Shown here: positions 1-5,077 of the stretch, piece after piece
Numbering within the stretch: the stretch's first letter is position 1
Layout: each line of letters begins with the position of its first letter
Source: a bacterium
GTDB taxonomy: Bacteria; Vulcanimicrobiota; Xenobia; Xenobiales; Xenobiaceae
DNA length: 5,077 nt
NCBI GenBank assembly: GCA_022839105.1
Contig: JALHDH010000148.1
Location: forward strand, 1 to 5,077
Direction: 5' to 3'
Position numbers and translations under genes: made by a program
The notes under the pieces: generated by a model
What the model saw: only the letters and a program-made list of their open reading frames with translations
Told to the model about the DNA's origin: nothing
Databases searched by the model: none

Positions 1-167
1 GTCTTGACCTCGACGATCACCAGCGTGCGGCCGACCACGGCCACCAGGTCGATCTCGCCGACCGGGCAGCGGTAGTTGCGCTCCAGGATCCTCAGGCCCC
101 GCGCCTGGAGGAAGCTCGCGGCGGCCTCCTCCCCGGCGCGGGCCAGTCGACCTCGCCAGTCCGACAT
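1..167 (-). CDS. yraN: YraN/UPF0102 family nuclease-like protein (N-terminal part, cut by window edge)
   Basis: Only the first 55 codons are visible; the gene continues past the left edge. The translation begins MSDWRGRLARAGEEAAASFL and shows the YraN pattern in order: a Glu-Ala helix (E13-E14), an N-Y-R strand (N31-R33), GEIDL at 37-41 and VEVK at 52-55. D40, E53 and K55 match the PD-(D/E)xK-type active site of the UPF0102 family (known fold class). The family is predicted to bind or cut nucleic acid, but its cellular role is not settled. The start chosen is ATG at 165-167, with a G-run (175-179) 7 nt upstream on the minus strand. An in-frame ATG at 204-206 would add 13 residues (MRLKSRPGLGGKQ) but has only a weak GGGG 3 nt upstream, so I prefer the shorter form. 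It lies about 94 bp downstream of the radical SAM gene on the same strand and may be read through from it. Functionally it is probably unrelated to the other genes. Family assignment is strong; the exact start is less sure. Confidence 0.87.
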   Translation of the reverse strand, partial: MSDWRGRLARAGEEAAASFLQARGLRILERNYRCPVGEIDLVAVVGRTLVIVEVK

Positions 168-211
168 CTGCTTGCCCCCGAGCCCAGGGCGCGACTTCAG
201 GCGCATCAACC

Positions 212-251
212 CCGGAAGCGGGGCTTCCTCCTCGCGCCAGAGGCTTCCTCC
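212..251 (-). repeat. Direct repeat plus hairpin in the gap between the radical SAM gene and yraN
   Basis: On the minus strand the 10-mer GGAGGAAGCC occurs twice, at 251-242 and 231-222, with a 20-bp period. The inverted word GCTTCC follows at 219-214. The second copy forms a perfect 6-bp stem with it (GGAAGC/GCTTCC, 214-219 with 223-228, 3-nt loop). The first copy could pair with the same word instead, so the two hairpins exclude each other. There is no T-run after the stem, so this is not a standard intrinsic terminator. It could be an mRNA-stability or processing element, or chance in GC-rich DNA. The rest of the 168-261 gap shows nothing else I can identify. Confidence 0.4.
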
Positions 252-261
252 AGAGAACTCC

Positions 262-1707
262 TCAGGTGCGCCGGAAGAGCTCGACCAGGCGGCCGAGCGC
301 GTTGGCCACCTGGTCCCATGAGCGCATCCGGCCCAGGGCCCCGGCCAGCACGCGGGGACGCAGGTAGAACTCGCGCATGGCTCGCCGCTGCAGGGCCCGA
401 AGCCGGTCCGCCGGCAGCTCCGAAAGCCCCTCCACCGCGCGATAGAAGAAGAAGTCCTCCCAGGGAATGGCCTCGCCGCGGCGGGCCCGATACTCCTCCC
501 ACAAGGCCGAACCGGGAAGCGGCATGCAGCAGGTGAAGGTCACGTGGTCCAGGGGCAGTTCCTTGGCGAAGCGGAGGCTCTGGAGGATCTCCTCCTCGGT
601 CTCGGTCGGATAGCCCAGCATGAAGAACCCGGTCACCGAGAGCGAGGTGGTCTTCTTGATCAGGCGGACCTTCTGGGCGATCAGGTCCCGGGATAGGGAC
701 TTCTCGATCAGCTTCAGGACGCGGTCGCTTCCCGATTCGATACCGACGGCCAGCGAGTGGAAGCCGGCCCGCTCCATGGCCTGGAGGACCTCGGCGTCCA
801 AGGTATCGAGCCGGACCCCGTTGGGCAGCGCCACGGTCAGGCCGAGTTTCTCCTCCTGCAGGCGCTCGCAGAATTCCAGGACGTAGTCGCGCCGGAGCGT
901 GAAGTTGTCGTCCTCGATGTGGATCTCGCGGACGCGATGGGACTCCGCCAAGGCCCGGATCTCGGCCAGGACGTTCCCGACGCTGCGCTGGCGGAACTGG
1001 CGCGTGCCCACCGCCCGGGTGGCGCAGAAGGTGCAGCCGAAAGGGCATCCTCGGGACGTGACCAGGGGAGCCGACGGGGCCTGACGGCAGACCAGGCCGT
1101 GGGGGGCCACCGGATAGGAGGCCGGGGGCATGAGTTCCCAGGCGGGGAAGCCCAAGCTGTCGAGGTCCTGGAGCGGAGGGTTGGGGTTGACCCGCACCTC
1201 GCCCCCCTGACGCCAGACCAGACCGGGGATCTCGGCCAGGAATGCGGGGTCCCGGCGCTGAGGAACGGAGAGGCGGGCCAGGCCCGCCAGGCCCCTCTCG
1301 GCCTCACCGACGAAGCCGAAGTCCGCCGCCGGGAACCACTCCATGGTGCCCACCGGGTCGCCGCTGACGTGCGCGCCCCCCAGGACCAGGAAGGTCTGCG
1401 CCGAGAGCTGCCGCCAGAGGTCCAGGTGACGCCGGACCGCGGCCAGTTCGGGGGTGAAGACCTGGACGCCCGCGAGATCGAAACAGCCCTCCCGGACCAG
1501 ACGGGCGAACCCGCCCCAATCCATTCGCTCCCGGCCCGGGTCGCAGATCGCCACCCGGTGCCCCTCCTCCTGGAGGGCTCGCGCCAGATACCCCAGGCCC
1601 AAGGGAGGCAGGACCGCGTGGCGGACGGCCACGATGGGCTTGTACAGCAGGATGTCCAGGGGGGAGACGCGGTCCGCCCTTCCCGGTTCCAAGCAGATCC
1701 CTCCCAT
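262..1707 (-). CDS. B12-binding-domain radical SAM protein, function unassigned
   Basis: The product is 481 aa and cytoplasmic, with no leader or membrane segment. Residues about 17-147 form a Rossmann-like cobalamin-binding-type domain: LDILLYKP, then PPLGLGYLARALQEEGH, then GGAHVSGDP at 110-118 and DFGFVGEAE. The usual DxHxxG cobalamin-ligand motif is absent, as in many relatives. A linker with FPAWELMP (187-194) leads to the radical SAM core. The [4Fe-4S] cluster motif CPFGCTFC gives C221, C225 and C228. EDDNF (265-269), GIESGSD (322-328), GFFMLGYPTET (360-370) and MPLPGSALWEEY (395-406) match later core strands and S-adenosylmethionine contacts. A helical tail with REFYLRPR is typical of the family. 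Known members methylate unreactive carbon or phosphorus or rearrange rings in lipid, pigment and natural-product pathways; the substrate here cannot be told. The start is ATG at 1705-1707 because of a strong GGAGGAA site just upstream. The frame stays open to 1875, but that part overlaps the upstream gene and shows no family motif. The gene ends in TGA at 262-264. It follows the SGNH pair by 52 bp and is probably in the same operon. Confidence 0.93.
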   Translation of the reverse strand: MGGICLEPGRADRVSPLDILLYKPIVAVRHAVLPPLGLGYLARALQEEGHRVAICDPGRERMDWGGFARLVREGCFDLAGVQVFTPELAAVRRHLDLWRQLSAQTFLVLGGAHVSGDPVGTMEWFPAADFGFVGEAERGLAGLARLSVPQRRDPAFLAEIPGLVWRQGGEVRVNPNPPLQDLDSLGFPAWELMPPASYPVAPHGLVCRQAPSAPLVTSRGCPFGCTFCATRAVGTRQFRQRSVGNVLAEIRALAESHRVREIHIEDDNFTLRRDYVLEFCERLQEEKLGLTVALPNGVRLDTLDAEVLQAMERAGFHSLAVGIESGSDRVLKLIEKSLSRDLIAQKVRLIKKTTSLSVTGFFMLGYPTETEEEILQSLRFAKELPLDHVTFTCCMPLPGSALWEEYRARRGEAIPWEDFFFYRAVEGLSELPADRLRALQRRAMREFYLRPRVLAGALGRMRSWDQVANALGRLVELFRRT

Positions 1708-1713
1708 CGACCG

Positions 1714-1720
1714 TTCCTCC
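1714..1720 (-). promoter_or_regulatory. Shine-Dalgarno site that fixes the radical SAM start
   Basis: On the minus strand GGAGGAA is followed by 6 nt and then the ATG at 1705-1707. It is the best ribosome binding site in the window and argues against the longer reading frame beginning at 1875. The rest of the 52-bp gap (1708-1759) holds G-rich words and short GC stems but no convincing promoter or terminator. Confidence 0.75.
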
Positions 1721-1759
1721 GGAGCCCGGCCTTCGACGGCCTCCCTCGCGCCTCCCCGT

Positions 1760-3349
1760 TCAGGGCACCGATCCGGCCTCTTCCCGAACTGGAGGCGGGG
1801 GCTGGGAAGCCGACGCGGCGCGGACCAGACCTTCGAGTCGGGGGTCCCGACCTCCCAGGCGCAGGAACTCCGCATAGGCCTCCACGGCTTCGGGGCCCTG
1901 ATCCGAGGCCAGCAGGGCGTGGCCCAGGTTCCTCCACAAAACCGCCCGGCGGGGCTCCTGCCGACAGGCCTCGCGGTACCAGGCGACGGCCTGCTCGGCC
2001 TTCCTCTCGTTGAAGGCCAGATGGCCTCGGGCGACCTGCCCCTCCAAGGTCGTCTCCGGGGGCAGGCGGCGCCGGAACTGCGCGTGCGTCCAGGGGAAGC
2101 GCTCGGACCTCCAGTCCGGCGGAGGGGTGAGCAGGTTCTCAGGCATGGGGGGCAGGACGCTGGCCTCGTCCAGCAGATCCACCCTCTCGAGATCGGCCGG
2201 ATCGCGAACCGGAGGCGCGAGGCCCCGTACCGAGGGCGGGAGCAATCCCTCCTGTTCCAGGAAGGCCTCCAGGAGTCCGGCGAAGGCCTGATTCCCCGGG
2301 GGCGAGAGGTGGCAGTTGTCGTAGAAGAGGTTCTCGTCGGCCAGGCCGCTGGGGCTCACCCGGCGCAGGCCCTCCATCCCCTCCAGGACCGGGATCCCGG
2401 AATCCCGGGCCACCTCGCGGATCAGGGCGGCGATCGAGGGCAGGGTGCGAAAGGGCCGGGGATCGGACTCGATGGCCTGCTGCAGGCTGGCCAGGGCCTG
2501 GTCCTTGTGTCCTTCCTGCAGGAGTCGCACTCCTGTCCGATAGGCCTCCCAGGCCTTCAGCCAGGGAGAGCCCTCGGTCCATTCCGGGGCGACGCAGGGG
2601 GGCCACATCTCGTTGCTGGGGTCGACGACCAGGACCAGGGGGACCGCGGCCTGGCGACAGAGCCGGACCAGCTCTTCCAGATTTCGCTTCAGGACAGGCC
2701 GGAGCAGGTCGAGATGTTCCGGCCCCAGCGGCTTGAGGCGGGGTTCACCGGCCGGGGGCGCCGAATCCGGCCGGGGAATCCCCCCGAACCTGGCGGCCAG
2801 GAAGCGATACAGGGCGAATCGCTCGAACTCCTGGCGCCAGGACTCCAGCTTCGGGCTCCAGTCCGGGTTCTCGGAGGAATAGAGTCGAAGTCGGAGCGTC
2901 TCGTTGATCCCCAGGGCACAGACCACCAGGCCCGGGCGCATCTCGGGCAGGGCCCGACGCAGGACCTCGAGGCTGTCCAGGAGATCCATGGCCGCGAAGG
3001 CCCCGTTGACCACCTCCACGGGTCGGCCGGCGTCGTCCAGGCGGGCCTGCAGGATCCCGGGATAGGAGCGGAAGCGGGTCGTCCCGTAGCCGAAGGGAGA
3101 GGAGCCTCCCAGGAACAGGATCCGCAACGCCCCCTTCTCCGGCTCGGGGACCACGGGCTGCCCCGACGCGGTGAGAAGGATCCCGGCAAGCCCGACGCCG
3201 GGGCCCAGCGAATGAGGCATCCCGCGGCGCAGGGGCAGGGGCAGCGGATCCGGCTGGGGCGCCCTGGATTCCAGCAGGAGGCTGACCAGGCTCAAGAGGG
3301 CCAGGGCCAGCATGAAGGCCTTCAGGATGCGGCAGGAGGCCCGCTTCAC
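1760..3349 (-). CDS. Membrane-anchored SGNH/GDSL hydrolase-like protein with TPR repeats (second paralogue)
   Basis: The product is 529 aa. It starts with a basic stretch (KRASCRILK) and a hydrophobic segment at about 11-26, read as an uncleaved signal anchor that places the rest outside the cytoplasmic membrane. The SGNH blocks are present: ILFLGGSSPFGYG at 77-89 (likely nucleophile S83), NGAFAA at 115-120 (block II, without the usual Gly pattern), GINE at 147-150 (oxyanion N149) and YDNCH at 343-347 (D344 and H347 of the triad). A SNEMWPP motif lies at 245-251. Between it and the DxxH block is a TPR-like insertion (about 264-297, with QALASLQQAIESDP). Two further TPR-like units lie at about 440-505, including RAVLWRNLGHAL at 468-479, and a Pro-rich tail ends the protein. 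The GTG start at 3347-3349 overlaps the upstream stop as GTGA and has AGGGGA 6 nt upstream. An ATG at 3311-3313 is possible but would remove the basic N-region. It is a paralogue of the upstream gene. Activity is probably esterase or acyltransferase on an envelope or secreted substrate, by family inference; the substrate is unknown. Confidence 0.88.
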   Translation of the reverse strand: MKRASCRILKAFMLALALLSLVSLLLESRAPQPDPLPLPLRRGMPHSLGPGVGLAGILLTASGQPVVPEPEKGALRILFLGGSSPFGYGTTRFRSYPGILQARLDDAGRPVEVVNGAFAAMDLLDSLEVLRRALPEMRPGLVVCALGINETLRLRLYSSENPDWSPKLESWRQEFERFALYRFLAARFGGIPRPDSAPPAGEPRLKPLGPEHLDLLRPVLKRNLEELVRLCRQAAVPLVLVVDPSNEMWPPCVAPEWTEGSPWLKAWEAYRTGVRLLQEGHKDQALASLQQAIESDPRPFRTLPSIAALIREVARDSGIPVLEGMEGLRRVSPSGLADENLFYDNCHLSPPGNQAFAGLLEAFLEQEGLLPPSVRGLAPPVRDPADLERVDLLDEASVLPPMPENLLTPPPDWRSERFPWTHAQFRRRLPPETTLEGQVARGHLAFNERKAEQAVAWYREACRQEPRRAVLWRNLGHALLASDQGPEAVEAYAEFLRLGGRDPRLEGLVRAASASQPPPPVREEAGSVP

Positions 3350-3361
3350 CTCGAGTCCCCT
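3346..3361 (-). promoter_or_regulatory. GTGA stop/start overlap and ribosome binding site between the two SGNH genes
   Basis: On the minus strand the upstream stop TGA (3346-3348) and the downstream start GTG (3347-3349) share bases in GTGA. AGGGGA (3356-3361) lies 6 nt before the GTG, inside the end of the upstream gene. This layout favours translational coupling, which would keep the amounts of the two paralogues linked. Confidence 0.65.
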
Positions 3362-5076
3362 GACAGGCCCCTCATCCCGTGCGGACTGGAAGCGGGGGCG
3401 GCACGAGAGGAGGGTTCCGGCCCCTCCCTCTGCCGGGACCTCAGGATCTCGACCAGGTGGGGGTCCTGCCCCCCCCGGTTCAAGAACTCCTGCCAGCAGT
3501 CCAGGGCCTCGCCCAGTTGGCCAGCCTGGGCCAGGGCATGGCCCAGGTTGCGCCACAGGACCGCGCGATCCGGGGCTTCAGCCAGGGCCTTGCGGTAATG
3601 CTCGACGGCCAGTTCCGGCTCCAATCCCAGATAGGCCAGGTGTCCTTGCAGGACCTCCTGGCGCAGGGCGTCGCCAGACGGCTTCGAGCGGAGCTCGGCA
3701 ACGTGGCCCGCGGGATGCTGGAAGGCTCTCTGCTCCCACCCCATCTTCACGATCAGCTCCCGGGGCAGGAAATCCCAGTTCCGGGGAGCCTGCCCGGCAT
3801 CCGGACGGAAGTCGTCGTGGCCCTGGAAGGCCTCCAGGTCCAGCGGGTCCTGGGAGCGAGGCAGAGGCGGCTGCGAGGGCGCCGGCAGGATCCCCTGGCT
3901 CTTCAGCAGGCCCACCAGTTCTCGGGCCACCGCCCGATTGGCTTCAGGGAGGTAGTGGCAGTGGTCCAGGAAGAGCTGGTCCCCGAGGATCGGGCCGTCG
4001 CTCTGGCGCAGGCGGGCCGGGACGTCCAGGAAGAGCGCACCCGAGGCCCGGGCCGCCCTTTCAGCCCTCGGCCCCTGGGAGGGCAGGGTCCTGACGGGAG
4101 CGGGATCCAGCTCCACCGCCGCCGAGAGGTGGACCGCCGCCTCCTCTTCCCTTCCCTCGCTGACCAGGAACTGCCCCAGGGCAAAGCGGGCCCAGGCCTG
4201 GTCGGGATGCCGGCGGACGTGGTCCTCCAGGAACGCCACCAGACGCCCATCCTGGAAGGCCCTCTCCAGATCGGCCTGCAGGGCGGGCGGGTCCTCAGGG
4301 AAGGGGTCCTTGGGTGGGAACATCTCGTTGACGGCCAACGAACTCAAGACCACCGGCACCCCTCGAGCCCGACCGGCCCTCCCCATCGCGGCCAGGTGCC
4401 TCTCATAACGATCCTCGACCAGGGGCACATCCTCCCGATCCACCTTCGAGGTGAGCTGGAAGATCGCCATCCCGGCCGCGCCGAGGGGCGGAGAGGGCCT
4501 CTGGAAGCGCGGTGCCAGCCAGCGATACAGGGCCAGGTGATCGAGGGCCAGGCGGACCTTCTCGGCTCGGGCGCTCCAATGGGGATTGAGCTGCTTGTGG
4601 ATCAGCAACCTGAAGAACTCGTTGTTCCCCCCATGATGGACCACCAGGTCGGGCTGCAGCGTGTCGAAGGATTCCAGGAGGTACTGCAACTGCTGGCCCG
4701 AGTCGGATCCGGGCACCCCTCCGTTGATGGTCTCGACGGCGATCCCCTCCTCGTGCAGCAGCCGTTGCAGGTGGCCCGGGATGCTCTGGAAGGGGACCAC
4801 CCCTCCCCCGCGCAGGGCCGAACTGCCCAAGAGCAGGATCCGAAAGGGGCCACCCGGGCGTGGGGGCGGAATCACATCCCCCATGGCGGTCATGGCCAAG
4901 CCGGACTCATCGGGTTTCAGCATCCCCAGAGGCCACTCTTTGCGGTAGGGCATCAGCTCGGGATTCCGAGGAGGAGCCTGGCGTTCGGCGAGTTGATTGA
5001 GCAGGAGCAGGAGCCCCAGGGCCACAAGAGCCGCCCGGAGAGGAGCGAGCCAGGCGCGCCGCTGCATCAAAGCCAT
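3346..5076 (-). CDS. Membrane-anchored SGNH/GDSL hydrolase-like protein with TPR repeats (first paralogue)
   Basis: The product is about 576 aa. A basic N-terminus (MQRRAWLAPLR) and a hydrophobic segment at about 13-29 indicate a signal anchor with the rest outside the membrane. The SGNH blocks are LLLGSSALRGGG at 81-92 (S86 aligns with the GDS nucleophile; S85 replaces the Asp), INGGVPGSDSGQ at 117-128 (block II Gly), GNNEFF at 150-155 (oxyanion N152) and LDHCH at 370-374 (D371 and H374). A VNEMFPP motif at 249-255 is shared with the paralogue. TPR-like helices at about 270-325 (AWARFALGQFLVSEGREEEA, then AVELDP) are inserted before the DxxH block, and two TPR-like units lie at about 475-540 (RAVLWRNLGHAL at 504-515). 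The start is unsure: ATG at 5074-5076 touches the window edge, ATG at 5065-5067 is in frame, and an upstream start cannot be excluded. It is probably the promoter-proximal member seen here, but earlier operon genes may lie off the edge. The likely role is ester or acyl chemistry on an exported polymer or envelope component; this is family-level inference and the substrate is unknown. Confidence 0.88.
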   Translation of the reverse strand: MALMQRRAWLAPLRAALVALGLLLLLNQLAERQAPPRNPELMPYRKEWPLGMLKPDESGLAMTAMGDVIPPPRPGGPFRILLLGSSALRGGGVVPFQSIPGHLQRLLHEEGIAVETINGGVPGSDSGQQLQYLLESFDTLQPDLVVHHGGNNEFFRLLIHKQLNPHWSARAEKVRLALDHLALYRWLAPRFQRPSPPLGAAGMAIFQLTSKVDREDVPLVEDRYERHLAAMGRAGRARGVPVVLSSLAVNEMFPPKDPFPEDPPALQADLERAFQDGRLVAFLEDHVRRHPDQAWARFALGQFLVSEGREEEAAVHLSAAVELDPAPVRTLPSQGPRAERAARASGALFLDVPARLRQSDGPILGDQLFLDHCHYLPEANRAVARELVGLLKSQGILPAPSQPPLPRSQDPLDLEAFQGHDDFRPDAGQAPRNWDFLPRELIVKMGWEQRAFQHPAGHVAELRSKPSGDALRQEVLQGHLAYLGLEPELAVEHYRKALAEAPDRAVLWRNLGHALAQAGQLGEALDCWQEFLNRGGQDPHLVEILRSRQREGPEPSSRAAPASSPHGMRGLSGDSR

Positions 5077-5077
5077 C

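Noticed and set aside
1708..1875. A 56-residue N-terminal extension of the radical SAM protein
   Set aside because: It overlaps the end of the upstream SGNH gene, has no family similarity and lies upstream of a strong GGAGGAA site with an ATG at the right distance.
757..2013. Plus-strand open frame of 418 codons antisense to the radical SAM gene
   Set aside because: The opposite strand carries clear radical SAM and cobalamin-domain motifs. This frame has biased, low-information composition and no family features.
2389..2408. Palindrome CCGGGATCCCGG with a further ATCCCGG inverted copy
   Set aside because: It lies within the SGNH coding region and is explained by the codons for a Ser-Gly-Ile-Pro stretch. 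There is no sign of an operator or terminator role.
3350..3556. A 69-residue N-terminal extension of the second SGNH protein
   Set aside because: It is Pro/Gly-rich shadow sequence inside the C-terminal TPR region of the upstream gene. The GTG at 3347-3349 gives a normal signal-anchor start and a classic 4-bp overlap.
1454..3598. A very long open frame on the plus strand (714 codons) lying antisense to the second SGNH gene and extending into both neighbours
   Set aside because: It is rich in Gln, Gly, Arg and Pro, has no recognisable motif, crosses real gene boundaries and is the mirror of well-supported minus-strand genes. Long shadow frames are expected at this GC content.
1..5077. Very frequent CCAGG pentamers on the plus strand, suggesting an uptake or Chi-like signal
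   Set aside because: They reflect the favoured Leu codon CTG between C-ending and G-starting codons on the coding strand. No longer shared consensus is seen around them.

Overview
The window is a GC-rich (about two-thirds G+C by eye) piece of a bacterial chromosome. All recognisable genes lie on the minus strand, so the biological order runs from the right edge to the left: (1) a membrane-anchored SGNH-fold hydrolase with TPR repeats (3346-5076), (2) a second, paralogous SGNH/TPR protein (1760-3349), (3) a cobalamin-binding-type radical SAM protein (262-1707), and (4) the start of a YraN/UPF0102 nuclease-like gene (1-167, cut by the window edge). Coding density is very high. Genes 1 and 2 overlap by 4 bp (GTGA), genes 2 and 3 are 52 bp apart, and genes 3 and 4 are about 94 bp apart. 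The first three look like one transcription unit. No promoter, intrinsic terminator, RNA gene, mobile element or CRISPR array could be supported.

The organism cannot be named from the sequence. High GC, leader-anchor proteins with large soluble outer domains, SGNH/TPR architecture and a B12-type radical SAM protein fit a GC-rich Gram-negative lineage such as Acidobacteriota or the former Deltaproteobacteria. This is inference only.

The notable part is the tandem SGNH pair. Each protein has an N-terminal membrane anchor, a complete set of SGNH catalytic blocks, a TPR-like helical segment inserted inside the catalytic domain (before the final DxxH block), and a second TPR unit at the C-terminus. 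They are clearly homologous but diverged, so the duplication is old. With the downstream radical SAM protein they could form a small system that modifies an envelope or secreted molecule: acyl or ester chemistry outside the membrane, and a radical methylation or rearrangement in the cytoplasm. The substrate is unknown. An acyltransferase partner, if there is one, would lie beyond the right edge. The yraN-like gene at the left is probably an unrelated housekeeping neighbour.
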